This document shows positions 34,970 to 42,652 of a stretch of 64,000 nt of DNA, piece by piece; positions within the stretch are counted from its first letter, which is position 1, and every line of letters starts with the position of its first letter. Origin of the DNA: Deltaproteobacteria bacterium (GTDB taxonomy: Bacteria > Myxococcota_A > Polyangia > DRWM01 > JAAZOP01). The notes below the pieces were generated by a model. It was not told the origin of the DNA. It made no database searches and worked only from the letters and a program-made list of their open reading frames with translations. Position numbers and translations under genes: made by a program. The stretch is taken from assembly GCA_016218765.1 (NCBI GenBank), contig JACRCZ010000011.1, positions 1 to 64,000 of the forward strand, in the 5' to 3' direction.

Positions 34970-36955
34970 CTACGGCGAGGGAGCGATCACGAGGGGCGAG
35001 GAGCCGGCCGTGACGAAGGCGCGGTAGATGCGGAGAAGCCCGTCGTACTCGGACGGCTCGATCTGCATCTGTTCCCCGACGACGCTTCGTCCCACCCGGA
35101 CTTCCCCGTCGCCGACCACGACCGACTGCGCACGGACGATCTCGAGCGTCCGTTCCACACGGACTTCGCCGCCGCCAACGACCACCGACTGTTCGAAACG
35201 GCCGACGGCCGACGTGACGGAGACGGTGGGAGGCAGAAGCCGTGCTTCCCAACCGTCGGGGAGCCTGACGACCCACGTCACCTTGCGTGCGAACGGTTGT
35301 TCCACCTCGAGCGGCGTATCGCGTGACGAGCGGTACATGCCGGGCGGAAAGGGGTCGCCGCCGGGCCAGGGCAAGGGTAGGGTGAGCGTTCCCGGCGCCT
35401 CTTCGTCCAGTCGCCCGGTGACCGTGGCGGTGCCGGACGTTCGGTCCGGGCCGAACGCCTCGAGGACGACCTCGCCGGCCTGGCCCGACGGCAGGAGGGC
35501 GGCGGCGTCATCGCCCAGCGAATCGGACGGGTCCGACTTGTCGGCGCGAAGGTCGGCGTAGGGGTTCTGCACGCCCGTGAGGGTCAGCGACACGTCGGCC
35601 GATGCGGCGCCGTCGTCCGCTACCGTGAGCTCGACCGTTGCTGCGATGCCTCCCGGAGACGGGGAGCCATACATGGGCTGGGGTCCGCGGCTCGGCTCGT
35701 CCAGCGGCAGGACCGTCCTGAAGCTGAACCCTGGTCCCGGTTGCCACATGCCTCGCCGATCCACCGGCAACCAGTACATCGCCCCGTCGATCGTCACGAC
35801 GACGAACACCTCGGGGAAGGAAGCCACCCACGGGACGCCGGAGGCACCCGCGGGTGTCGCCGCCAGTACCAACTTCGGCGTGACCCATCCGGCGACCAGC
35901 GCGGCCAGCAGTATCGCCTTCTCCAACGGCGTACCGCCGGAGCGCTCCAGGGTCCCCTGCGCTCCATCCGGCAGCCGCAGGGGCAAGCCTCTCGGGATGT
36001 GCACGGTTGCGAGTTCCTCACCGACGAAGGCCTGGAGGAACTCGACCTTCTGGAAGACGGTCGGCAGGCTCTCGGTCACGGCGTCCAGCCGATCCGCGAT
36101 CCCGAGCTGGCCGGCGCTTCCCGTACGAACGGCCTCCCGCAGCGGGGCCACGGCAACCTCCCAATTGGCGGCCGTAGAAAACACGATCCGAGGCCCGTCC
36201 AATCCGTCCTCGGGTCCGCCGACGTGGGGATGGGATTCGAACCAGTCGATGGGCTCCAGGTCGGATGCCTGCCAGAGGTAGGTGCGCGCCCCGGCGTCCT
36301 CGGAGATGACGGGCGCGAGTGAGCACCCGTAGCACTCGTGCTGCAGCTCCACGCCGGAAGGAACGGACACGCGCAGCTCGAAATGCTCGATCGGGATGGC
36401 CCAGTGGAGGGCGACCTCACCGCCGGCGTTGCCGCGGGGCGGCGGCACGGTGTCCTCCAGGGTCCAGGCCAGCTCGGCCTTGGCGCCGGGCTGGATGCCG
36501 ACGTGGGTGACCACGGTCTCGCGGATGGATGCGAACGCGGGAACGCCGATCAGGTCGGGAAGGCTCAGCTCGTTGATGCCGATCGACGGCGTGTCCTGGA
36601 TCGTGCCGTCGGGCTCCGTGGTGCGGGCGACATCGATCGAGAGGCGCTGCGAGGAGGAATCGAAGACGACCGCGGGATCGGCGTAGATCTCCTGGGCGAA
36701 GTCGGTGAGGAACTCGACGACGCGGCGCTCGGAGCGCGTGATGCGGCCGTCGGCGGCGATCTCGATGTGGATGACCCGTTCGAGGACGCGGGCATCGGCG
36801 GGGGCATCGGTGATCCGCGTGGTCATCGGCTGGGCGGACGCGGAGGGGAGGCAGGCGAGGAGGGGGAAGAGGAAACCACAGATGAACACAGATGAACACA
36901 GATGGAGGGGAAGGAGGGGGGAACCGGACTCCCGGCGGGTGTCAGCGGTGCGCAT
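34970..36955 (-). CDS. DUF3857/transglutaminase-like exported protein lacking the catalytic Cys
   Basis: The 661-residue protein has an N-terminal DUF3857-type beta domain (from about residue 48; VIHIEIAADGRITRSERRVV) and then a transglutaminase-like core. The position that should read GxCKDKAxLL reads GGTPLEKAILLAALV, so the nucleophile is gone; no convincing His/Asp pair follows. A beta-rich C-terminal part of about 200 residues closes it. The signal peptide core, residues 17-28 (LHLCSSVFICGF), is encoded by a dispersed repeat. The start is firm: AGGAGG lies 6 bases before ATG 36955, which overlaps the end of the upstream paralogue by 14 bases. Confidence 0.87.
   Translation of the reverse strand: MRTADTRRESGSPLLPLHLCSSVFICGFLFPLLACLPSASAQPMTTRITDAPADARVLERVIHIEIAADGRITRSERRVVEFLTDFAQEIYADPAVVFDSSSQRLSIDVARTTEPDGTIQDTPSIGINELSLPDLIGVPAFASIRETVVTHVGIQPGAKAELAWTLEDTVPPPRGNAGGEVALHWAIPIEHFELRVSVPSGVELQHECYGCSLAPVISEDAGARTYLWQASDLEPIDWFESHPHVGGPEDGLDGPRIVFSTAANWEVAVAPLREAVRTGSAGQLGIADRLDAVTESLPTVFQKVEFLQAFVGEELATVHIPRGLPLRLPDGAQGTLERSGGTPLEKAILLAALVAGWVTPKLVLAATPAGASGVPWVASFPEVFVVVTIDGAMYWLPVDRRGMWQPGPGFSFRTVLPLDEPSRGPQPMYGSPSPGGIAATVELTVADDGAASADVSLTLTGVQNPYADLRADKSDPSDSLGDDAAALLPSGQAGEVVLEAFGPDRTSGTATVTGRLDEEAPGTLTLPLPWPGGDPFPPGMYRSSRDTPLEVEQPFARKVTWVVRLPDGWEARLLPPTVSVTSAVGRFEQSVVVGGGEVRVERTLEIVRAQSVVVGDGEVRVGRSVVGEQMQIEPSEYDGLLRIYRAFVTAGSSPLVIAPSP
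36873..36905. repeat. Dispersed AACCACAGATGAACACAG repeat, copy 3, inside a signal peptide
   Basis: AAACCACAGATGAACACAG followed by another GATGAACACA and GATGG. Unlike copies 1 and 2, which are intergenic, this copy lies inside the minus-strand gene and encodes most of its signal-peptide core. Confidence 0.75.
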
Positions 36956-39026
36956 CGGGGGCCTCCTGCCGGCGAACGAGCACGACGGCGGTCTCGGAGA
37001 GCTCCTGCAGGGCCTCGACCACGTCGTGGAGGCCGGAGTACTCGTCGGGGGAGATGTTGCGGCTCAGGGTCACGACCTTCCAGCGGATGACGATCGCCCT
37101 GCCCTCCTGGGACACGCTTCCGGAAAAACTCGCGACGTCGCTCTCCACGCGGCGTTGCCAAGGCTCCGCGAGGTCGAAGCCGTCCGGCACGGCGATGCGC
37201 TCCTCGACGTCGACCGTCTGGGCCGAGCGCAGGAGGACGGGCGTCTCGCGCTCGGCGTCCTCCGCCGCGCCGAGCCAGTCGGCGAGGCGGCCGGGGCCGA
37301 ACGGGTGGCGCGCCAGCGGCGCATGGAACCGCAGGATGGTCGCACCGGCCGCGGCGTGGCCGTCGGCGGAGTACTCCAGGCGCATCATGAAGGGCGTGTC
37401 GATGTCGAAGGGATCGACGAAACCGTAGTCGGCGAGCTGCGCGGCGGGGGCGAGGCGGACGGCGATCTCCTCGAGCTGGTGACGGGTCTCGAGCACGGAG
37501 GAGCGGCCGAGCATGCGGCGAAGGCGGTCCTCGAGGGCGCCGAGCGGCTCGATGGTCACGGAGCTCTCGAGGTTCCCGTCCGCGTCGAGGCGGGACTCGC
37601 CGCGGACCGTGAGGCCGTTCTGCTCGGGTCCCTCGTACGGTGTCAGCGCCAGGTCCTCGCCCTCGGCGGTGCCGATGAGGTAGTGCTGGACGGACTCGGC
37701 GCGGGACCACAGGTCGCGGGAGAACGGGGCCCAGGTGGGGTCGACCATCCGGAAGGAGCCGTCGGCCAGGCGCCAGGCGACGACGGCGTGGTTGAACTGG
37801 TCGGCGGGAATGCGCTCGACGCGCGACCCGGCCATGGTCATGGCCGGGTACGCTTCGAGACCGATGGCGCGGAGGAGGGTGACGAGCATGCCAGCCTTGT
37901 CCTTGCAGACGCCGGCGAGCTGTTCGAGGGTCATCGTGCCGGCGTGCATCGTGTAGCCCTCTTCGCGACCGACGGAGAGCCCGCGGTAGCGCACGTTCAT
38001 CGCCACCCAGCGGTTGAGGGCCGCGACGCGCTCCTCGTCGGTCCCCAGTCCGGCCGTGAGACGCTCGGCCGCGGCGCGGACGTCGTCGTCCGCGGCGAAC
38101 TGGCCTTCGTTGGCCTGGAAGAACCAGCGGCTCTTCTCGCGCCAGTCGGGCACGGTGGCCATCACGACCTTGGGGAGGTAATCGGTCATCCAGGGCGCGC
38201 CCGGCTCCTCCGGCAGCGGCGGAAGGTCCTCGGCGCGGAAGACGTAGTGGTTGGTCTGCTCGTCGAAGGTCGACGACACGGAGACCGGGGGCCCGTAGGT
38301 CTCGAACTGCAGCGGCTTGTCGCGGGGCGTGTCCACGGCGTAGCTCTTCTCCAGCACGGGCCAGGACTCGTCGCCGAAGAGGACGGAGTCGTAGAAGTGG
38401 CCGCGCATCGGGGGCACGTAGCGCTCGCTGTCCTGGGGCTCATCGAGGTACGCGATCTGAAAGCCGGTGAAGTAGGTTTCGGTCTCGACCGCGTCGCCGA
38501 CCGCCGGCCGCGGCACGGCCAGGAGCCGAGCCCGCAGACCCCAGTAGATGGACCACGCGGGTTGGGGGACGTCCGAAAGGCCGTCGAGGGGGATGTCGCT
38601 GCAACGGCCGTCCGCGTGGTGCACGACGACGCGGCGCACCTCGAGCAGGCTGGTCGCCGGATCGTAGTCGAAGCGCAAGGCCGACAGCCGCGTCGCCCCG
38701 GCCTCGGTCAGCGCCTTCTGGAGCCGCCGCCGCACCACGTGGGCCTGCCCGGAAGCCTCCACGCGCACCTCGGAGCGGTCGAAGACGACGACGCCGTCGG
38801 CATCCTCCTGCCCGGCGGGCGCGGCGGCAGCTCGGGCGAGCGCCGCGACCTCGGGATCGCAGGCCGGCGGGGGCGCCGTCGTGTCGGCCGGAGCCGGGGC
38901 CGGCGCGCCGGCCGGGCCCTCGGTCGGCGGACGGGTCTGGGACTGCGCGGCTCGGGGCGTCGCCGAACCTGCCATGAAGGCCAGCAGCAGGGAGGCGACC
39001 TTTACCTGGGACGTCGGTCCTGTCAT
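36942..39026 (-). CDS. DUF3857/transglutaminase-like exported protein with intact triad
   Basis: The 694-residue protein has a signal peptide (VASLLLAFMAGSATPRAA) and a Pro/Ala linker. A DUF3857-type domain spans about 80-300, and a transglutaminase-like domain follows. The catalytic Cys is in LAGVCKDKAGMLVTLLRAIG, the His in ADQFNHAVVAW and the Asp in MVDPTWAPF, so the papain-type triad is complete. A C-terminal beta domain ends the chain. Relatives act on peptides or crosslink proteins in the periplasm, but the substrate is unknown. The gene is followed, with a 14-base overlap, by a paralogue without the nucleophile. Confidence 0.9.
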   Translation of the reverse strand: MTGPTSQVKVASLLLAFMAGSATPRAAQSQTRPPTEGPAGAPAPAPADTTAPPPACDPEVAALARAAAAPAGQEDADGVVVFDRSEVRVEASGQAHVVRRRLQKALTEAGATRLSALRFDYDPATSLLEVRRVVVHHADGRCSDIPLDGLSDVPQPAWSIYWGLRARLLAVPRPAVGDAVETETYFTGFQIAYLDEPQDSERYVPPMRGHFYDSVLFGDESWPVLEKSYAVDTPRDKPLQFETYGPPVSVSSTFDEQTNHYVFRAEDLPPLPEEPGAPWMTDYLPKVVMATVPDWREKSRWFFQANEGQFAADDDVRAAAERLTAGLGTDEERVAALNRWVAMNVRYRGLSVGREEGYTMHAGTMTLEQLAGVCKDKAGMLVTLLRAIGLEAYPAMTMAGSRVERIPADQFNHAVVAWRLADGSFRMVDPTWAPFSRDLWSRAESVQHYLIGTAEGEDLALTPYEGPEQNGLTVRGESRLDADGNLESSVTIEPLGALEDRLRRMLGRSSVLETRHQLEEIAVRLAPAAQLADYGFVDPFDIDTPFMMRLEYSADGHAAAGATILRFHAPLARHPFGPGRLADWLGAAEDAERETPVLLRSAQTVDVEERIAVPDGFDLAEPWQRRVESDVASFSGSVSQEGRAIVIRWKVVTLSRNISPDEYSGLHDVVEALQELSETAVVLVRRQEAPDAHR
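36962..36967 (-). promoter_or_regulatory. Ribosome-binding site fixing the overlapping start
   Basis: AGGAGG on the minus strand, 6 bases before ATG 36955, lies inside the coding end of the upstream gene. It confirms that the repeat-encoded signal peptide is really translated from this start. Confidence 0.7.
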
Positions 39027-39070
39027 GGCGGGGATGGGAACAGGTCCGGGGTGGTCACGTCAATCGGGTG

Positions 39071-39142
39071 ACTCGACCCGGACAACCAACTCGACCCGAA
39101 CAACCAGCTCGACCCAAACGACCTTCATGACCCGGACGATCA
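39071..39142. repeat. Four imperfect 18-base tandem units
   Basis: Units begin at 39071, 39089, 39107 and 39125; the first two read ACTCGACCCGGACAACCA and ACTCGACCCGAACAACCA, the others are more degenerate. They lie in the 171-base gap between the divergent transglutaminase-like gene and the lipoprotein at 39198. Similar TCGGGTCGAGT words occur singly at about 13948-13960 and 46250-46266. Confidence 0.6.
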
Positions 39143-39160
39143 CCCCACACCCCCCCAACC

Positions 39161-39190
39161 TTGCCAGGTGGCGGTGGGCGACCCTATACT
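39161..39190 (+). promoter_or_regulatory. Predicted promoter giving a leaderless lipoprotein mRNA
   Basis: TTGCCA (39161-39166) and TATACT (39185-39190) are 18 bases apart; this is one of the best -10 elements in the window. It ends 7 bases before GTG 39198. Confidence 0.6.
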
Positions 39191-39197
39191 GTGGGGC

Positions 39198-40121
39198 GTG
39201 AGGAAGGCGGCAGCCGGCGTGATGGTCGTGGGCGGGCTGTGGATCGTTGCGGCGGGCTGCGACGACTTCGCGGCGTTCGCGGGGCGGGCGGAGGTGGGGA
39301 GCGAGTCCCGGACGCTGGGCGCGGTGGTTTTCCAGACGGCGACGACGGCGGACCCGCAGGGCATATCGCCGGCGGGCGAGCGGCTGGCGATCGAGGCGCG
39401 GTTCGTGCGTTACGATCCTCCGTACGAGGCGGAAGTGCGCGAGGTGCTGGGGTTGGCGGATCTGGACGCGCTGCCGCCTGCCGACGACTGCACGGCGGCG
39501 CTGCGCGTGCCGGCCGCGGCGCCCGCGATCGACCCGGCCGCGACGACGACGGCCGGCGTGGAATTCCTGGACGTCGGGCGCATCCTCGCCCGCGGGGGCG
39601 GTTCCGAGGAGCTGCTGGCGGTCCGGACCTTCCCCGATCTGCTCGACGTGATGAGCGGCGTCACCTACGGCGGGACGTCCGGGCTGGCCTACCGGCCCGG
39701 AAGCCGCTACGACGTGCGGGGCGAGGCGGACCGCAGCCCGTGGTTCTCGATCGGCGCGCCGCCGAGCTGGGCCGACCTTCGCGTCGGCGGCGACGAGGTG
39801 CGCGACGGGCTGGTCGGGATGTTCGATCCGGAGCCGCGCCTGGATCTGCGTTGGATTCCGTGGCCCGATCACGCGAGCGACATCGTCGTGTCGCTGGTCT
39901 GGACGGGTGTCGACGGTGAGCCGCGAGGCATCGTCTGCCATCCCGCGGACGACGGCGAGTTCGACTTTCCCACCGCGGCGCTGATCCAGCTCCCGCCGGC
40001 GCCCGACCTGGCGGGGCTGACGCTGCGCATCGAGCGGATCGCCGGGCTCTCGTTCCCGCTGGACGGGATCGACGAGGCCGAGGCGGTGTTCCGGGTTTCC
40101 CTGACGACTCCGATCCGGTAG
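39198..40121 (+). CDS. Hypothetical lipoprotein
   Basis: The 307-residue product starts at GTG 39198 with a lipoprotein signal (GVMVVGGLWIVAAGC). The rest is beta-rich, with no recognised domain or catalytic motif. Notable segments are FLDVGRILARGGGSEELL and the stretch beginning YRPGSRYDVRGEADRS. An upstream start at 39168 would lie within the promoter -35 and is rejected. It converges with the deacetylase gene, 8 bases between stops. The function is unknown. Confidence 0.82.
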   Translation: MRKAAAGVMVVGGLWIVAAGCDDFAAFAGRAEVGSESRTLGAVVFQTATTADPQGISPAGERLAIEARFVRYDPPYEAEVREVLGLADLDALPPADDCTAALRVPAAAPAIDPAATTTAGVEFLDVGRILARGGGSEELLAVRTFPDLLDVMSGVTYGGTSGLAYRPGSRYDVRGEADRSPWFSIGAPPSWADLRVGGDEVRDGLVGMFDPEPRLDLRWIPWPDHASDIVVSLVWTGVDGEPRGIVCHPADDGEFDFPTAALIQLPPAPDLAGLTLRIERIAGLSFPLDGIDEAEAVFRVSLTTPIR

Positions 40122-40129
40122 GGAGGTCC

Positions 40130-41266
40130 CTACGGCGGCGCATCGCCCTCGTCCGGCGGTCCGTAGCCGCCGGCGCTGCCGAAGCCGTCCTCGTTGATGT
40201 TGACCTGGATGTCGTCGAGCTTCCGGATGTCGTCGAGCTCGGCGGCGTGGTCCTCGCACCAGCGTCGGGCGTCCTCCAGCGCGGCCGGCGCGGCCGGGAC
40301 GGAGCTGGCCGTCGTGGATTCCTCGCCGCCCTGCCCCTCCGGCTGGAAGAACTCGCCGGGCTCCACGAACCGCCAGATGTCGTCGTCGCCGGCGTCCAGG
40401 AGCGTGCAGTTCTCGGCCTTGAGCCGCCGGATCAGGACACCGGCGCACTCCACGGAGCGCAGGTGGGTGTCGTGCAGGAGGAGGATGCCCCCGACGTCGT
40501 GCCCGGCGCGCTCCCGTTCGCGGATCTGCTCCAGGATTCCCCGCGTCATCACTTCCGGCGTACGCCCGCGGAACTCGTCGGCGACATACGTCCAGTGGAC
40601 GCGGGTATACCCGCGGTATGTCAGATAACGATCGATGGCTCCGTTGAAGTGGCCGTAGGGCGGCCGGAAGAGCGTGGGGGCGTAATCAATGGCCGACAGG
40701 ATCGCCGCGTGGGCGCGGAGGATCTGCTGCTTCCATCCCGCTTCGGCCAGCGATACCAGGTGGGGGTGGTTGTAGCTGTGGTTCCCGATGGAGTGTCCGC
40801 CCGCGAGAATCTGCTGCGCCATGCGCCGGCCGTTCCGACGCAGCGGGGTCTCGTCCACCCGGCCCGCGACGACGAAGAACACGGCGTGGACCTGTTCGCG
40901 CTCCAGGATCTCCAGGAGCCGCGGCGTGGTCTCCGGGAACGGCCCGTCGTCGAACGTCAGCAGCAGGCGCCGGCCCGGGAAGCCGCCTTGCATCGGCCGG
41001 CCTCGAGGGTAGCGCGGTACGTCCTGCGAGCGCGCGCGGGGCGCGACGCGGAACGGGTCACCCAACAGCCAGTCCTCGTACGCCGGACCGGCGAACTCGT
41101 CCGGGCTCCAGTCGACCTCCGGCGCCCGCGACGGGACGGCCGGCGCGTCCTCCGCCTCGGGCGGATCGTCGGCGGCCCGGCCGCCGCCGAGGAAGGACAC
41201 GGCGAGCGCGGCGACCGCGGCCGCCCGCCCCCACCCTCTCCTGTACGTTGATTTCCGACCGTTCAC
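40130..41266 (-). CDS. Polysaccharide deacetylase (NodB/CE4 family), exported
   Basis: The 378-residue protein has an N-terminal hydrophobic export signal (AAAVAALAVSFLGGG). The CE4 motifs follow: LLLTFDDGPFPETTP with the catalytic base and metal Asp, GHSIGNHSYNHPHL with the two metal His, RPPYGHFNGAI with the Arg, and LLLHDTHLRS with the catalytic His. Family members remove acetyl groups from peptidoglycan, chitin or exopolysaccharide, with a divalent metal. A C-terminal extension of about 70 residues is acidic and low in complexity. GTG 41266 follows the PNGase F-like gene by 20 bases, so they share an operon. Confidence 0.9.
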   Translation of the reverse strand: MNGRKSTYRRGWGRAAAVAALAVSFLGGGRAADDPPEAEDAPAVPSRAPEVDWSPDEFAGPAYEDWLLGDPFRVAPRARSQDVPRYPRGRPMQGGFPGRRLLLTFDDGPFPETTPRLLEILEREQVHAVFFVVAGRVDETPLRRNGRRMAQQILAGGHSIGNHSYNHPHLVSLAEAGWKQQILRAHAAILSAIDYAPTLFRPPYGHFNGAIDRYLTYRGYTRVHWTYVADEFRGRTPEVMTRGILEQIRERERAGHDVGGILLLHDTHLRSVECAGVLIRRLKAENCTLLDAGDDDIWRFVEPGEFFQPEGQGGEESTTASSVPAAPAALEDARRWCEDHAAELDDIRKLDDIQVNINEDGFGSAGGYGPPDEGDAPP

Positions 41267-41286
41267 GGACGCCAAGTTCCCGTCCC

Positions 41287-42597
41287 CTACCGGTAGATCA
41301 CCAGAACCATGCTCGCCCGCCACGAGCCCGTCGCGGGATCGATGTCGTTGATGGTCAGGTCGATGAAGTGGTCGTCCGACGCGAGCCAGGCCGAGACGTC
41401 GGACACGCCCGTGCGGACGAGATCGGCCGGGCACCAGCCCGAGCGCGCGAGTGCGACGACGGCGGGATCGCCGAGCGGGTTGTCGGCGACGAAGTCGCCG
41501 CAGTCGTCGCGCCAGGGGGCGATTTCCAGGCGCGGCACGCCGTCGATGGTCACCGTGGCCGTGCGCGCGCAGGTCTCGTCGCAGCCGGTGCCGCCGGTCG
41601 CGTGGCCCGTCAGGCGGTAGATCAGCGCCGCACCGGCGGCGCCGAACGGCACGGTGACAATCTGCTCGGCGGGATCGCTCGTCGCCGTCCACGCCGTCTC
41701 GTCGAGGAGCGGGGTGACGGAGCGCACCTCCCGTGGCGGCGTGCCGGGCGTGAACACGAAGCGCAGGTCGACCTCGTAGGCGCCCTCCGTGGTGTCGATG
41801 AACACCGAGACGCGGTGCCGGAGCTGCAGCACCGGCGCCAGGTACGTGAGATCCTCGACCCACGACGCGTCCTCGCCGAACGGCGTCACCGCACGCAGCA
41901 GCTCGATGGTCCGGCCGCCGTCGACGTCCAGGCGCACCGTGGTCACGCGCGCCAGCGGGTCGCACAGCACCGGACAGGCCGTGTGCAGGTCGTACTCCAG
42001 GACGATGCGCTCGAACGGTCGGGGCACGGGAAAGCCGATGTCGCGGGCGGCGGTGCGCCGGTCGGGCGTTCCCGCCCGCAGCTCCTCGCCGGCGAAGACG
42101 ATGATCTCGACCGGCGCGCCGCCGTCGCCGGCGCCGTCGTCCGCCGCGTCCTCCGTCGTCGAGTCCTCGACGCCCTCGTCGCCGTCGACCGCATCGACGT
42201 CCGGCGTCGCCTCGTCGGCGCCACGGTCCGCCTCCGCGTCCGCGTCGTAGGACGCGTCGGCGTCCGATTCCGCGTCGGCCTCGGCTTCCGCGTCGGCATC
42301 CTCGACCGACGGGCAGGCGGGATGATCCGCCGGGGTGGACGGGATGAGGCGGTCGGCCTGGGCGGGGGAGAGGCACTCCATCGTGCCGGTGGCGAACTGG
42401 TAGCGGCCGGAGCAGAGCGGCTGGGAGATGGCGCAGCGTCCGGTATCGCGCACGTTGCCGCACAGGCAGGACTGGCCTTCGCCGCACACCCTGACCTCTC
42501 CCGTGGCGGGCTCGAGGATGCCGCACGGGCCGGGCTCCCGCGCGCTCGACTCGCAGCCCGCCAACCAGCAGCCAAGGACCAACAACCAGAGTCGCAT
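41287..42597 (-). CDS. PNGase F-like lipoprotein
   Basis: The 436-residue protein begins MRLWLLVLGCWLAGCESS, a lipoprotein signal whose core is encoded by a dispersed repeat; Cys15 is the lipid site. A Cys-rich segment and a long acidic Asp/Ala stretch (about 100-160) follow. Then comes a jelly-roll region (FPVPRPFERIVLEYDLHTACP, VLCDPLARVTTVRL, then ITPY-like AVTPFGEDASWVEDLTY) similar to peptide-N-glycosidase F, with its CDPWD-type loop read here as CDPLA. PNGase F cuts N-glycans from Asn. Because the loop differs, binding rather than cleavage is possible. The GH1 gene diverges from it across 55 bases. Confidence 0.78.
   Translation of the reverse strand: MRLWLLVLGCWLAGCESSAREPGPCGILEPATGEVRVCGEGQSCLCGNVRDTGRCAISQPLCSGRYQFATGTMECLSPAQADRLIPSTPADHPACPSVEDADAEAEADAESDADASYDADAEADRGADEATPDVDAVDGDEGVEDSTTEDAADDGAGDGGAPVEIIVFAGEELRAGTPDRRTAARDIGFPVPRPFERIVLEYDLHTACPVLCDPLARVTTVRLDVDGGRTIELLRAVTPFGEDASWVEDLTYLAPVLQLRHRVSVFIDTTEGAYEVDLRFVFTPGTPPREVRSVTPLLDETAWTATSDPAEQIVTVPFGAAGAALIYRLTGHATGGTGCDETCARTATVTIDGVPRLEIAPWRDDCGDFVADNPLGDPAVVALARSGWCPADLVRTGVSDVSAWLASDDHFIDLTINDIDPATGSWRASMVLVIYR
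42561..42590. repeat. Dispersed CCAACCAGCAGCCAAGGACC-type repeat inside a signal peptide
   Basis: CCAACCAGCAGCCAAGGACC and the adjoining AACAACCAG encode residues 3-12 (LWLLVLGCWL) of the minus-strand lipoprotein. This is the complement of the TTGG-type blocks at 2449-2480. Confidence 0.65.
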
Positions 42598-42652
42598 CGA
42601 GTCCCCTTCCCCCCGCGCTCCGGCCACTATAGCATGGCTTCCGGAGGTGCCC

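Noticed and set aside
36230-36245. GGGATTCGAACC, which looks like the reverse complement of a tRNA T arm
   Set aside because: It is codons DWFES of the DUF3857 gene; no acceptor stem, anticodon arm or D arm surrounds it.
39168-39197. GTG 39168 as the start of the lipoprotein gene
   Set aside because: It lies between the -35 and -10 of a strong promoter, and the extra residues would precede the signal peptide.
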